NCBI GenBank assembly: GCA_047967505.1
Contig: CM106541.1
Reading direction: 5' to 3' (one strand)
Source of the DNA: Dipteris shenzhenensis
Lineage: Eukaryota; Polypodiophyta; Polypodiopsida; Gleicheniales
DNA: 64,000 nucleotides
In this document: positions 45,341 to 58,717 of the stretch, piece after piece
Layout of the letters: every line of letters begins with the position of its first letter
Numbering within the stretch: the stretch's first letter is position 1
Program-made: the position numbers and the translations under genes
Notes under the pieces: generated by a model
Databases searched by the model: none
Seen by the model: the letters and a program-made list of their open reading frames with translations, nothing else
Told to the model about the DNA's origin: nothing

Positions 45341-46790
45341 CAGGGTTGAAGCAAGGACCCAGGAAGGGAGAGAGTTTGTAGAGTAAGGAGCAAGAGAGGG
45401 AGAGTGCACAGGTGAGAGAGGAAGTGAGAGAGCCTAAATAGATTAGGAAGTATAGCTGTCACATGAAAACGTCCCCTATAAGAGTTGGGAGGCCAACTCA
45501 TGTATGGAACAGTTTCATATGTGTGTGTGCATTGCCATATGGTGTCTATGGCCTTGCCATACAGTATTTACTCTAGTTCATGTAAGTTTCTTACTGAAAT
45601 CTATAAAACAACCCTGAAATCTATAAAATTTTCTTGAATCTGCTTTGAAATGCTGCCTTGTGTGCTACCTCTTGGATAGAGGCTGCACTGAGGCAAACTA
45701 AAATGGGTGGAAGCTTTCTTTTCATGGTCTAAGAGTGATCAAACTTTCATGAGGTGCAAGGTGGTGAGGGTGAATCTGCCTTTGTGGTGAGAAGAGAGCA
45801 CAACACAAGTGGAAGAGAGCTGAGATAGTATCCCAAACTTCAACCAGCAACAACTATTGTGTGAAGAGATTGTAGCTTAAATACTAAAGCCTCCCCTAAA
45901 CCCTGAAGATGCAATATGGCATACCTAATTTTCACAACTGAAGATGGGCTCTCGCATAGAACTACCTACAACCATTTTAATCCCATTAGATGATTTCTCA
46001 AAACAAAGTACCTTTTTCACTTGACATGAGTGGGATGCCAGACAATGGTCATCAAGGCACAGGCTTGTTTTCAGGGGGTACTTAGTGTCACCCTGCTGTG
46101 ATTTTTGTGAGTTGGGGATATACCTATTGCAACCGCCTATAAAGTACTGTTTAACTGTTGCAGACTCTTGCTAGAAGCAGGCAAGCCTACTGGTTGTATC
46201 GTGGAGTATGTTTTGAACGTTTTGATTTATGATTGTAAAATACCAGTAAAGCGTGTGACATTCATTTCTCTTTTGCAATATAGATTTGTCAGTGTTTTGC
46301 AGTGCTTTGTTGGCTGAATAGTTGTTCTTTTCTCCAGGTGGTCAGAATGTGATGTGGCAGGAACTCTGTTTTAAGAAACTGCCAAGACATGGAAACATGG
46401 ATCTTTACATCACTGACTGGTACTTTTGATTCAGAAAAGCTGGCAACAATGCCCTTCGTACATGCATCTTGGGCTAAAGGATTCTGCCAGGAATTATTCA
46501 GAGTGTTTTCCGTCCCAATGCTGAATGTGGGATGTGAAAGGTTGTAACTCTCTGTATCATTTTATGCCTCTATTAGGCATATTTCATAGAAGCCCTCAAT
46601 TTGAAAGAAGGGCCCATTTAAAAATAAATTCTAATTCATTTATGATGCTTTTGTATAACTAGATAATGCTGTGCTAATCAGGTTCTTGCAAACATTGAGT
46701 TGGTGATTTTGCATTTTAGACTTGATGAATGTATCAAGTTCACATTATGGTATGAAATTCAATTGTACGATTAACAAAATGAAATACTGG
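45341..46790. other. no recognised gene
   Basis: A purine-rich GAGAGAGG stretch near 45355-45440 and A+T-rich DNA are present. No family motifs were seen on either strand. Confidence 0.4.
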
Positions 46791-46795
46791 TGTAT

Positions 46796-46990
46796 AAGCA
46801 AAGATGCCGTACATAAATACATACATAATACAGGTATTGGTAGCAAGTTGTTTCGCTTGTTTTATAAAAAAGCTAATTTGTAAGAAGCAAATGCCATACA
46901 TACAAATCTACATACACACATACATACATACAGGTTTTGGTAGCCAGTTATTTTGCTTGTTTTATAAAAAGGTTAATTTTTAAGATTGGA
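46796..46990. repeat. imperfect tandem repeat with ACATAC runs
   Basis: A unit of about 100 bp containing an ACATACATA microsatellite, AGGTATTGGTAGCAAGTT and CTTGTTTTATAAAAA occurs twice, near 46796 and 46888. Confidence 0.7.
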
Positions 46991-47036
46991 TATATTCTAG
47001 TCTTGTGAAGGTGTACGTATAAATTAAGACTAAAAC

Positions 47037-47244
47037 ACGCAGGGGAATACTTATCAGCTGTTCAGTCCTACATTACTACATGATGTAATACAGTTGGCGC
47101 TGAAAGTAGAGACTGCTGGACACTGGTAGGAGTTTTGGTGACGCAGGGGAATACTTATCAGCTGTTCAGTCCTACATTACTAAATGATGTAATACAGTTG
47201 GCGCTGAAAGTAGAGACTGCTGGACACTGGTAGGAGTTTTGGTG
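47037..47244. repeat. two-copy tandem duplication, 104-bp period
   Basis: A block starting ACGCAGGGGAATACTTATCA is at 47037 and again at 47141. The copies are nearly identical (one substitution seen, ACTACATG to ACTAAATG), so this is a recent duplication. Nothing else is recognised from 47245 to 48280. Confidence 0.92.
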
Positions 47245-48289
47245 ATGCAAGAGACCATTCATTGGGTAAGCCTTTGCTCGAGAAAGACATACTCCTTCCG
47301 GTTGGTGGCTTATAGAGGCCTTCCTATTGTCCCTTGGCTAGAGCAGTTGAGGAAAGACGTAACCTGCCATTGTTGTGAGGCAGAGAACTTGGAGACAACT
47401 GCCCCACTACCTGTGGAGTCGCCTTGTGGCTTGGAGGATGTAGCCGTGCTTCCTCAAGATGGTTGACGTAGAGGATTTGGTGGGTATTCACTTGTGGCAT
47501 AGCGGCCTGGGTGGTAGAGAGGTGTCAGGCTTCTCCCATAGGTGATTTCCTTAGCTTACCTGATAGATGGAGAGAGCGAAGTACAAATAGGGAAGGTCAA
47601 TGTATTATGTATTCAATGCAACGAGGCAACTCAAGTTCTTGGAGTGCAAGGAGGTGAAAGCAGCTCATCAATCTGTCAGACGGAGGTCGTAAAGGTCAGG
47701 AGGTGAAAGGAGCTCATCGATACCCTCAGATGGAGGAAAAATCGTATAGTAATTGTGATGTGCCGAGTCTAGATCCAAAACACTTGGTAGGATGAATTGG
47801 ATTCTCTCCAATTAAATGGCTTCTAGTCTTAATTTCACTCCACCCATCAATTAGATTATCACTGTTTTATGAGCCTTCAAGAATCTTCCAACGTAACGCT
47901 CTTTCCAATGTTGTGGAAGCTTTGGTTTCATTGACAAGGCATGAAGACTTTTTTGTGAATGTGATTAATCAACTTGGTCTCATATAGGGTTATCATTGGC
48001 CCTTCGGTCAAGATGCTTGAATTCTACACATTACACTCTTATTCCTTCAAAAAGAGAGAATAGAATGGTCAAGGTCGAAGGTGGATGCAATAGTCTATTT
48101 TAGATCAACATGAAGATTGCTTTCTAATGAGTTGCTTGGTACTCTACCGTTAGAGAGACCTAAAGACATCAAAATATTGATTTTATACTTGGCTTCTCTC
48201 CTCCTAATCAAGCGCCTTATTCTGCTAGGTGCCACAAGCTGATCCTAGGGTAGATACATGTGTTGATTGCCCCCAAATTTCACCTTTTT

Positions 48290-48700
48290 TCTTTCCAGCG
48301 TTGCTTTTTGGGAAGAAAGGTTGATTGTGGGCATGTGCATGAATTACACGGCTTCTAATAAGATAACTGTCAAGAACAGGTTTTCAAAACCAGACATCCT
48401 GATTGGTAAAAGGCCACTTCAATATCAAGCCATGATAGGTGTGCATTTGCTATGAATCTCTCATGGTATGCTTTTGAGTATTTAGTGATCTCCTTTGGAC
48501 TTACTGATGCCCTTGTAATATTCAATCATGTGATGGGTTGCATATTTAAAAATTGCATCAATTTTGTTGGGATGTTATTTGACAATGTTGTTGTCTTTAG
48601 TGAGAATGAAGCTGGGCTTGTAAAGTACATCTTGAGATATCTTATGAGATTCCTTAAAGAGAACTGCCAAGATGAGTGAACTATTCTTACAAGAGATCGG
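48290..48700 (+). pseudogene. gypsy RT remnant
   Basis: [16 protein letters not shown] near 48330-48378 matches the gypsy block [17 protein letters not shown]. In another frame LVISFGLTDALVIFNHVM near 48481-48535 matches [16 protein letters not shown], followed by VGMLFDNVVVFSENE where the FVDDILVFS catalytic box is expected, the second Asp being Asn. A segment between the blocks is deleted. Confidence 0.75.
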
Positions 48701-49746
48701 ACCTTGGGGTTGCATCATGTCATGTGAGCTAGTTAAGATGGATCTTGACAAGCTTAAGGTTATTTTAGAATGTGTGCACATTTACAAGGTGTTGCACATG
48801 GATTTCATCGTGTATGATCTTATATATAATGGTTTTGGGAAGGAGATTGATCAAGCAATATGATCATGCCAAACGTGTGAAAGCATTTTGTTTGACATGC
48901 ACGTGCTTGTGAGCTTGTATTGAGTCTAATTTTGCATGGACATGCCATGGTTCATGAAAGGAGGCGGCTCAAGAAATTAGAGTTGAGCCGTGATATTCTA
49001 CTCTCAAACTGAGAATTTACCTACAAAGAGGCTTGCAAAGTTTGATTGTGCGGAAGTATTGTTTGACAATTTTGTTTGTCTTGACTTGGTTCTTTAAGCT
49101 TTTATCACCATGGATGCTAGGGATTTGCTAAAGGTGCCATCTTTTTTTATTTTCTTATAAATCCAACCACATTTTTTGCAAGTGGTGGTTTCCTTGGAAT
49201 TATTTGTAGTTGAAATGGAAGGAAGCTTTGATTCTTCTAAAGTAGCATCAAAATTTTGGTGTGACCTTTTGTCACAAACATTATTCTATGAATAATTTGT
49301 TGCATAATTGCATTATACTTAAGTAAAGTTGGATGCATCCCTTTAACAAGATTCATCAACCAATCCTTTATAATGAACAATTTTTATAACTGTGTGAATT
49401 AATTTATTGCTTAGTACTCTCCTTGAATTGTTTGCTTTCTTTAGTTATCATAGCTAGAATGTCATCATATTTTGATGGAGGTTAAATGGTAGTAGATTAC
49501 AATTCTAGAATTGAGGTGCTTTGTAGAAGAGTCTTAGCTAAGCAATCGCTGCTCCGAAGTATGCAACCCATGGTGGTTCCCATAGAAGGCTTATCCATAA
49601 TTGAGTTGCTTAAGCATCCATCTTGCTGTTGCGCTTGTGAGATTATAACCTTAAAAAACTCTTTTATTCATTAAAAGAATATTGTAAATCAAGACAAAAA
49701 ATCAATTGGAACAAATTAGCTCATTATAGAGCTAACATTGTCAATT
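48701..49746. other. no recognised gene
   Basis: A+T-rich sequence with short open frames lacking known motifs. It may include the decayed downstream part of the gypsy remnant. Confidence 0.4.
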
Positions 49747-49776
49747 AGGGACCCCCAAATTGAATTTGGGGCCCTA
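49747..49776. repeat. near-perfect 29-bp palindrome
   Basis: The arms CCCCAAATT and AATTTGGGG flank a single central base, with imperfectly matching AGGG/CCCT outside. It would form a stable small hairpin. From 49777 to 51377 I see only a TATATATAC promoter-like site near 49952, a purine-rich tract at 49985-50110 and no recognisable gene. Confidence 0.7.
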
Positions 49777-51377
49777 TTAATTAATTAGCATGCGGAAGAG
49801 GGGGAGGAGACGCGATTGACAAAGGCAACGCACAATTAATTCATGTGCAATTAACAAAGAAGGGGAGGGTGCAGGAGTCTTCTTCGAGAAGCCTCTTTCT
49901 CCAAAATGTTTTGCAAGTGCCTCTTTCTCCAAAACGTTTTGCTGGTGGCTATATATACGAGGGCAGTCTGAAGGGAGGAGGTAGGGGGCTGTGAAGGCTC
50001 TCCAGACCTGAAATAGGAGAAGGGGGAAGGAGGAAGAGAGGAGGGAGGGAGAGAGAAGGAGAGGTGAGGGTTGAGTGGAGGGAAAGAGAGAGTAAGTGAG
50101 TGGAGGGGAAGAGAGAGAAACAGTAGAAGAGGAAATCGCGATAGGGAGGCAGGAGGTCGATTTGAACGATGAGGAGGTCAATTAAAGTGTAAGCAATAGG
50201 TTAATTGCAAAAGTGGAGCGAGGGCTCGTGTAGACTATTTAATTAATAGGTAGAGAGTGTAGATGCGAATAGAATAGCAGAGAATAGCCTACCATTACAG
50301 CCCCACATCCATCATCATTTCCCACACTAGCCATTTGTAACATAAGGGACCACACCTTCATATCTAGAGAAATCCTCCAACTGTATTTCTTAACAAGTGT
50401 TGAATTCCTCAAGTGTGGGGGAATGCATCATCCCACACATCACTGTGTATAGTTGATCCCTAACACCCTCATGCACTTTGGGCAATGATTGCTCCACCCA
50501 TGCCTGCTTCACATGAAAGTAGCACAACAAAACATGACAATGCAACTAAGTAAAATGATCTATGTTCCAACATTGGAGCATCCTTGACAACCTTATATGT
50601 TGCTTTAAACTCCATCTAGGCTTATCTATAATTATGGCTTGTAGCCTAATGTACCCAAGCCTGGAGAACAATGCGGAAGGCTCCTCTCGAGGAGCTTGAA
50701 ATTTAGACTGCATGTTTGATCTGTCATCACTGAGGTAAAGTTTGAAGTTTTTCTCTATGCTTGCTACATTTGCAAAAGTAGTGGGCACTTTCCAAGGGCT
50801 ATCCAGCTAAGGAGAAAAGAATGCCCCTAGTCTAGTTCAAGCTACTTCGAAGGAAGGGGCTCCTAAGGTAGTGGTAAATCCCCCAACAACACGACTACCC
50901 AGACTTTGAATGACTTCAAGGCTTTGGCAAGGGCTTGGTTAGGGACAACGGAGAGCCACATTCCTTTAGTCGTAATTGATGTACGCCAACAAAACATATG
51001 GGTTTGATGTCTAATCAATAGTTAGGTGATACACCTCCTCTGGCAAGAAGCTAATTATCACACGTCCCTCTCTCGGATCTACCAAATGGCCACCTATAGT
51101 CCCAAGATGGGCACTCTACCAAATAATCATCATCACACTTGATTAAGGGACCAACATGTAGTCTTCTCGACGGCTTCACCAACTTATTTGCACCTTTGAT
51201 TGATTGGGCAGATGAGGAGAATCTCCCCTCATCTATCTAATTTAATGATTGTAAGCCATGCATGCCATTTCATCAGTTGGAATGTAAGAAACCACGTGGG
51301 AGAAAAGGTGTCCATGCAATTACTAAGAGCTAAGAAGCTAGACATCTGAGCACTCCAAACAGATAAATTAGGGGACG

Positions 51378-51512
51378 AAGTGGGGGGGGGGGGCAGGAAG
51401 GGGGAAGGGGAGGGGAGGTGAAGGGGAAGGGAAGTGAAGGGCAAGGTAAGGAAGGGGGAAGGGGAGAGGAGGGGGAGGGAGGGAGGAAGGGGAGGGGAGG
51501 GGAGGGAAATGG
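51378..51512. repeat. homopurine tract, left part of the purine repeat
   Basis: A G-rich strand is built of GGGGA-type units (poly-G run at 51382-51393). It is continuous in character with the tract after 58717, from which it is separated by the gypsy element. Confidence 0.9.
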
Positions 51513-52233
51513 TGAAACCAGAAGGTAATTATCTTCACACGAATTTACCACTTAATCAATTGGAGTAAGAAAACACAATCACACCATGAAAACGACAGTA
51601 GAATGGGTACAATCTCCCCCCCTTAAATGAGTGGCTCACGCTTCCTCATCTAGAGTACTTATGATTTTTCATAAAAGCACCAAGGAGCCAAAATTATCCC
51701 TCTCATCCAAAAATGAGGGATTGGCTTTACATAGCCATCTTAGGGCCCAAAATGATTTATGTCCTCAACAAAATATATTGCTCGAACTTGCAATAATTAA
51801 ACAAATACAAAATTGGCCATGGCCATATATAATGCACTATGCGACACCTCGATCGGTACCCTTGCACTAACTCCAATCCTCACTATGAGTTCCATCACTT
51901 GTACTCAAGCCGCCAATTACATTAGTTATTAACAATCGATTGAACGAATCAGCGAATCAACCGATCCCAACATAACCGCGCTCAAAGCACATTAATCAAG
52001 CACAATACCAATAACACTAGCGACATTAGTATTAACATGGAATCACCCACAATACCGATCATCTAGCATGGCAAAACACAAGCTAGTCAGGTGTCCCCAA
52101 CTAACCACACAAAGTATCCACTAGGACCCTTGCTGCGTCCGGTGCGCTCCTATGGAGTACTTTGCCATAGTCACACTCGACTAAAATAATAATGTCCAAA
52201 GCAAAATAAATCATAGATATAATTTTCGTAACA
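51513..52233 (-). repeat. 3' LTR of the gypsy element
   Basis: 721 bp bounded by TG and CA, with TGTTACGAAAA at its start on the minus strand. Same length as 57997-58717. Confidence 0.95.
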
Positions 52234-52245
52234 TCCCTCTTGCTT
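52234..52245 (-). other. polypurine tract
   Basis: The minus strand reads AAGCAAGAGGGA directly before the 3' LTR, the plus-strand primer of reverse transcription. Confidence 0.85.
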
Positions 52246-52260
52246 GGATTGCAACTGACC

Positions 52261-55200
52261 TCAGTTGCGTGTTTGACTATAGGAACTAAGGAGGTCTGGA
52301 AAAGTTCGAAAGAACCGCTCATGCATCCACTGAGCATCTTCTCTTGGATGGTTCTTAAATTTGAGCAAGTATTTAGTATAGACATTTCCTTTTCGTGTCG
52401 AGGTCTGTTGATGATCAACAATGCATTCGGGTTCTAGAATTTCTTCTTCATCAACAATCAATGGAGCCTCTTCATAGATGGGATGAAAAGGTAAAGGTCC
52501 TTTGAAGGGCTTTAAGAGGCTGATATGGAAAGCATTATGTATTTTCCAATTATCAGGTAATTCAAGCCTATAAGCTAGATCATTGATTTTTTGAATCACC
52601 TTGAATGGTCCATAAAAACGTGGTGACATCTTGATTACTGGCCATTTCTCAACACTCTTCAATCTTCTTTTCTCAGTTCGAAGAAGTACATAATCACCTT
52701 CTTTAAAAAGCATGTGTTTTCATTTCTTATTAGCTTGTTTTGTGTACTTCTCTTGAGCTATTTTGATAATCATGGGTAAATGCATCTGCTGCTTCTTGAA
52801 CTTCTTTGATAATCATGGGTAAATGCATCTACTGCTCTTGCAATCGCTTCTTGAACTTCTTTGAGAATATTTTGATAATCATGGGTAAATGCATCTGCTG
52901 CTTCCACTCTATGGGTCAATCGTGTGATAGGAATAGGTAAACCCTTCCCATAGATAATCTCAAAGGATGCTCTTCTAGTTGCAGAATGAGGAGTATTATT
53001 ATAGGCAAACTGTAAGAGATGAATGTATTTGTCCCAAGTCTTTGGTTGACTTCCTGCATAAGCTCTTATCATATCCAGAATAGTACTGTTTGTAACTTCA
53101 GTTTGTCCATTTGATTCTGGATGAAAAGCTGATGAGAAGTCTAATTTAGTGCCTAGATTATGAAATACTGTAGTCTAGAAGTTACTGCAAAACTTTGAAT
53201 CTCGATCAGACACTATAATCTTTGGCAAGCCATGATGAACAAAGATATGCTTGATGAATAAATGTGCAGCCTACTAAGCTGTTAAAGTCTTCTTGCATGG
53301 GATAAAAATAAGCTTGCTTACTAAAGCGATCTATTATCGTCCAAATCATATCATTTTGATTCGCTGTAGTAGGAAAACTTGTTATGAAATCCATCGATAT
53401 TTGTTCCCAAGGTTGCGTAGGAATAGGCAAAGGCATAAGCAATCCTAGGGTCTTGCCTTTATAACTCTTGATCTTCTGACAAGTGATGCATTCAGCTACG
53501 AACTTAGCCACATCTTTTCTTATAGTAGGCCAATGGAATTCTCTTGCTATCACTTGTAAAGTAGCAGTCACTCCCCTATGTCCCATATGTGGTGGTTGGT
53601 GCATTTCCTCCATTACAATTTGTCTAAAGGGTCGAGTGATGCATAATTTCTTTTGATAAAAGAGGTATCCATCATTGCAGGAATAGTCCAACATAGGATT
53701 CCAATTGTTATTTTCTAATTTGTTCCATATATCGAAAAAGTCCGGATCCCCTTCATAAGAAGTTTTCATGCCTTCAAAAGGCTGGGTCTCTACAGCAATG
53801 ATGTGATTAATACTTGACTTTCTGCTAAGAGCATCAGCAACTACATTCTCCCTTCCAGGTTGATATTGAATCATGGGCTGAAAACTCTGTATAAATGATG
53901 CCCACTTGATGTGCCTATCGGATATTAGTGGTTGAGTCAACAAATGCTTGATACTTTGCTGATCAGTTTTGATAAGAAACTCAGATCCCATCAAATAATG
54001 TTTCCACATTCGTAAGGCATGAACAACAACGGTTAATTCTTTATCATATGTGCTATAATTGCATTTCGTTGGTTTTAGTTTTTGGCTCTCATATGTCCAT
54101 CTTGCATAAATACGGCTCCAATTCCATATCCACTAGCATCGGTTACAACTACAAAGAATGGTCTAGAGAAATCGGGTAATTGCAACATAGGAGCTTGTGT
54201 GAGAGCTTCTTTCAAAGCTGTGAAAGATTTATCGTGACGCTCAGTCCATAAGAAATGCTTGCTTTTCTAAGAAGGTCTATCAATGGATGTGCAATGTATG
54301 CGAAATTCTTGACAAACTTTCTGTAAAAGCTACATAATCCCAAGAATGATTTCAATTCATGTATATCTCGGGGTTTAGGCCATGTGACTATGCACTCAAT
54401 CTTCTTTGGATGTACTTGAATCCCATCAACGGATACAATGTGACCCAAATACTCTATCTGATTTTGAAAGAAATTGCTCTTTTCAAGATTTATGTACAAT
54501 TGATTTTCTTTCAAGAGTGAAAAGACTAGCTTCAGATGTTCTTTATGCTCCTCAATATCTTTGCTAAACACCAGAATATCATCGAAAAATACTACCACAC
54601 AATCTTGGTGTTCAAGAAAGATTTAGTTCATCATCCTACTAAAAGTAGCTGGAGCATTAGTTAGCCCAAAAGGCATAACTAAGAACTCATAATGTCCCGT
54701 TTGAGTTCTAAAGGCAGTCTTGTATATATCCTCTTCTACCATACGAACTTGATGATAGCCGGATTTGAGATCTATCTTACTGAAGACCTTGGCCCCTTTC
54801 AATTTGTCCAAAAGATCATCAATCCTAGGGATTGGATATCTGTTCTTTACTGTGATTTTGTTCAGTGCACGATAGTCTATGCACATTTGGTAGGTTCCAT
54901 TTTTCTTTTTGACTAATAAGACAGGTGCTCCATAAGGAGGACTGTTGGGTCTTATCAATCCTCTCTCTATCAATTCCTCCACTTGCTTCTGTATTTCCTT
55001 TTGCTCTAGCTAGTTGACTCTATAAGGAGCTTTGCAAGGTGGAGTATTGCCCGCTAGGATTTCTATCCTATGATCTTCCGGTTGAGAACAAGGTAGTCCA
55101 GGTGGTAAATCCTCTAAGAAACAATCAAAAAATTGAGAGAGAAATTTTTGGTGCATAGGCTTAGTGTTTGGCTGAATAGCCGTAACCGTATTCACCAAAA

Positions 55201-56662
55201 TAAGATATGTCTTCTCACATTTTCTAATTGCTCTTTTGGCTTGTGTGTGGTTGAGTAAAGGACTGACCTCAGATTTCATTGAACTTTTCAGACATATTTC
55301 TTGTCTGCCCTTCTCAATCCACATCTGATGTGAATCATAATCTATCTTAGGATTGTATTGATGCCTCCATGGCATTCCTAAGATAATGTCCACTCCTTGT
55401 AGGGGTGCCACTAGAAAGTCTCGTGTATCCTTGTAGGGTTTGATTGAGATTTCAAGATTCTTGACTTCTCTAGTACAATTGTACTTTGTTTTGGTAAAAG
55501 CAGCTTTGACCTTATAGTTAGATGGGAAAGACTCTAGGTTTAGCTTTGCTAAGGTTCTTTCCGAAATGAAATCATGTGTACTACCATCGTCATGCAAAAT
55601 AACAACTTCTTTGCCATTAATGAAACCTTTCATCTTTAGAAGAGCATGACAATTATACTTACCTCCCTCTTGCTTGGCTGCTTCGTCGTCAATCATGTGC
55701 ACTTTTGCTGTCGGGGTCTTCTTTCTTTCAGGACACTCAGTGGCTATGTGTCCCAGCTTGTTGCACTTGAAACACCTTATTTCTTTCTTCAAAAAAGTCC
55801 CACCTTTTGGCTTCGAAGAAGAATCTGTCTTCTGTGGTACAAAACCATTTTTAGATTTAAAGAAGGGCTTTTTATCAAATCTCTTTTTCTTATGGAAGGG
55901 TACATGCCGTTCCTGATCTTTTCCTTCTTTTGGGATCCCATTCTTCCTTTCACAATTCATCGCAAGAGAAATTGCTGAGCTCAGTGAGCGAGGATGAAAC
56001 ATGTTAATCTCGGCTCTCAACTTAGACTTTAGACATGCCACATACTTCCTTCGTTGATCTCGCTCATTAATTTTTTCTAAAGACTGTAATTGGATCAACG
56101 TTTGCCAAAATCTATCAGGATATGTGGAGATCATTTCCTTATCGAACTACGTGAAAGTGTCCCATTGTTGTCTAGGCTTTGCTTTGAAATGTGAGGGAAG
56201 GAAATCTCGCTTGATGAGCTTTTGAAAAGACTTCCAAGATTTTGGTCGCCTTTTACTGTGCTTAGTGATGTTCCACCAAAGTGCAGCACTCTCTACTAAA
56301 TGATTTGCAGCACATTTAATTTTATCTTTTTCAGAGAATCTCTCCCCCGAAAAATAATCATCTAGCTGACTGATCCAAGACAATACAATGCGTGCTGCTT
56401 TCTTTCCATCAAAATTTTGAAATGAGAAAGCTTTGCTACTTATCTTACTCTTCTTCCTCGAATTTTGTGCTCTCAGTGTGGCTTTGACTGTCCTGATAAT
56501 AGTATCATCGTCAGATGACCCATCATCAGATGAATGCCTCTTCCTTTTCTTACCATTGATTTTCTTTTCCAATCTCTCCCTATGCTCACGCTCATCGGCC
56601 AACTGTGCCTGAAGTGCGTCTAACTGCTCTTGGAGCGTGGGTGGTTGTGGCTAATGTGCCAT
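52261..56662 (-). pseudogene. gypsy gag-pol with chromodomain
   Basis: Gag starts at 56662 (ATG) and meets TAG at codon 4 (56651-56653). One frame holds gag, a CCHC knuckle (CFKCNKLGHIATEC near 55770), a protease with a DDGSTHDFI core near 55590 and RT (FFDDILVFS near 54585). Stops at 56147, 55010 and 54623 (lowest base) each fall at likely Gln codons. A frameshift near 54260 precedes RNase H and integrase (HMGHRGVTAT, CITCQKIK, ISMDFITSF). Further shifts follow near 53290. The last frame (52713-52261) has the integrase tail and IHNAFHISLLKPF. Then comes a chromodomain-like block (EPECIVDHQQ, KYLLKFKNHPREDAQWM), which in chromoviruses directs integration toward certain chromatin. Confidence 0.93.
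52761..52905. repeat. three-copy internal duplication in gypsy integrase
   Basis: A block TTGATAATCATGGGTAAATG starts near 52762, 52806 and 52871. It repeats the coding segment for DAFTHDYQ and is absent from what I know of the family, so it is a private slippage or duplication event in this copy. Confidence 0.85.
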
Positions 56663-57983
56663 GATATTGCGATAAGTACAAATAAAGCGGAGCAGAGAAA
56701 AATAAAGATACTAAGTGTATGAGAATTAAGCGGATGGAAAAAAAATGTGTTTCGAGTGTATGGTAAGAGTTGGATAGGCGGAAGATACTAAGTGTATGAA
56801 ATATAAAGCAAATGAAATCACTTATCTCGCTCTTTGATCGAAGGTAGGAAAGACTAGAGTGGGAGATATGTGACCAATGATGTCGCTCATAGTCGCCTTG
56901 CGCTTGACTGATCTCCAATTAATTGCATGGTGATTTCATGGTTCCAAATCGCCTTCTTCATTCAAGTGTCTTCAGATTTTGCTTTTGTCTTCGCCTTGTT
57001 GAGCTCCATAGCTTGCTGAATTTCCTCTTCTTTCTTCTTCTTCTTCTCTTTTTTTATAAAAATAAACTAACCTTAGAAGACTACGAGGTCAAGACGAAAA
57101 AACATTGACTTTGATCGTTTTTCAAAAAAAAAGAAAAATGTCGCATGCTAGAACGTAATCGGTGGGGAGCTTTACAATTAGGCATGTGCTTCAATAAAGC
57201 TCATGATAAATGACGATCACGAGGAGTAGTCAGAGAGGAAAAGGGGCAACTCGAGTAATCATGAGTGCTTTGAAGCTTGTTGAACTGTACTGTAGGTAGG
57301 TGCATGGTCCAAGGCTAGGAGGCCATCTCGAAGCTTGCGCAATCAGCTGACTGGAGCAGCTACTTATCTACTCAGTACTTTGGAATCCGTGAGGTGCGCA
57401 TGAAGATCAAAATCCTACAAGCATCGCATGCAGTGAGAAGCTTTTGGTTAATCTCTGCAGTGGGCGCGCTGATAGAGGAAAAATTTCCAAGTCCCAAGTT
57501 TTTTTTTTCAAGGGCAGCTGCTGCGCGAATTATGAAGTCCTGGAGGCGATGAGTAGAGCTCTTTCACTGTCTATGTCAACAAAGATCCATGAGCCAGGGA
57601 CTGCTGCTGCCGGTGACTGCAAGTATGCTTGTCAGTAGGAGGCGGCTTCCAAATTCGCATGGGTGTTTGCGCACACGATAATTACATGAAAGACCCAAAC
57701 TTTGTTGAGCGCGTAGATAGAGGAAGAAGTCATGCGAGCGTAGACAATTTAGTAGACTCTAGAGCACACTGGCAGCCGTATGCAACCAATGAGATTTAAC
57801 GTCCTACAGCCTTCCATTACTGGGTGAAATCTTTAAGCCAATTCATTGAAAGCTAAAGTGAGCCTTGAGCCAGTGGGGTACGTCCCTCGATGCACACTTC
57901 CTCTTGAATTTTTCCACAAGACTTCTTGAATTCCACACGAGGAAGCTTCAAACTTTCCTTTTCTTCACAAGAGCGTGACCTAT
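56663..57983 (-). other. gypsy 5' leader
   Basis: A 1.3-kb untranslated region lies between the primer site and gag. No domain was seen; an A/T-rich run is at 57110-57140. Confidence 0.75.
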
Positions 57984-57995
57984 GCTCTAATACCA
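57984..57995 (-). other. gypsy primer-binding site
   Basis: The minus strand reads TGGTATTAGAGC, one base from the initiator-Met tRNA complement, one base inside the 5' LTR. Confidence 0.88.
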
Positions 57996-57996
57996 C

Positions 57997-58717
57997 TGAA
58001 ACCAGAAGGTAATTATCTTCACATGAATTCACCACTTAATCAATTGGAGTAAGAAAACGCAATCACACCATGAAAATGACAGCAGAATGGGTACAATCTC
58101 CCCCCCTTAGATGAGTGGCTTATGCTTCCTCATCTAGAGTATTTATGATTTTTCATAAAAGCACCAAGGAGCCAAAATTATCCCTCTCATCCAAAAATGA
58201 GGATTTGCTTTACATAGCCATCTTAGGGCCCAAAATGATTTATGTCCTCAAAAAAATATATTGCTCAAACTTGCAATAGTTAAACAAATACAAAATTGGC
58301 CCATGGCCATATATAATGCACTGTGCGACACCTTGATCGGTACCCTCGCACTAACTCCAATCCTCGCTATGAGTTCCATCACCTGTACTCAAGCCGCCAA
58401 TTACATTAGCTATTAACAATCGATTGAACGAATCAGCGAATCAACCGATCCCAACATAACCGCACTCAAAGCACAATAATTAAGCACAATACCAATAACA
58501 CTAGCGACATCAGTATTAACATGGAATCACCCACAATACCGATCATCTAGCATGGCAAAACACAAGCTAGTCAGGCGTCCCCAACTAACCACACAAAGTA
58601 TCCACTAGGACCCCCGCCACGTCTGGTGCGCTCCTATGGAGTACTTTGCCATAGTCACACTCGACTAAAATAATAATGTCCAAAGCAAGATAAATCATAA
58701 ATATAATTTCTGTAACA
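57997..58717 (-). repeat. 5' LTR of the gypsy element
   Basis: 721 bp, about 95% identical by eye to 51513-52233. Differences are nearly all C/T or G/A. Confidence 0.95.

Larger units (their letters stand above)
51513..58717 (-). mobile_element. complete chromodomain gypsy retrotransposon
   Basis: A 7.2-kb element with 721-bp LTRs, a primer site, a polypurine tract, gag, protease, RT, RNase H, integrase and a C-terminal chromodomain-like segment, in Ty3/gypsy order on the minus strand. Flanks read AATGG (51508-51512) and AACGG (58718-58722), a 5-bp target duplication with one C/T difference. By eye the LTRs differ at about 35 of 721 positions, mostly transitions. Gag-pol is broken by four Gln-type stops and several frameshifts, so the copy is inactive. 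It landed inside a homopurine repeat. Confidence 0.95.
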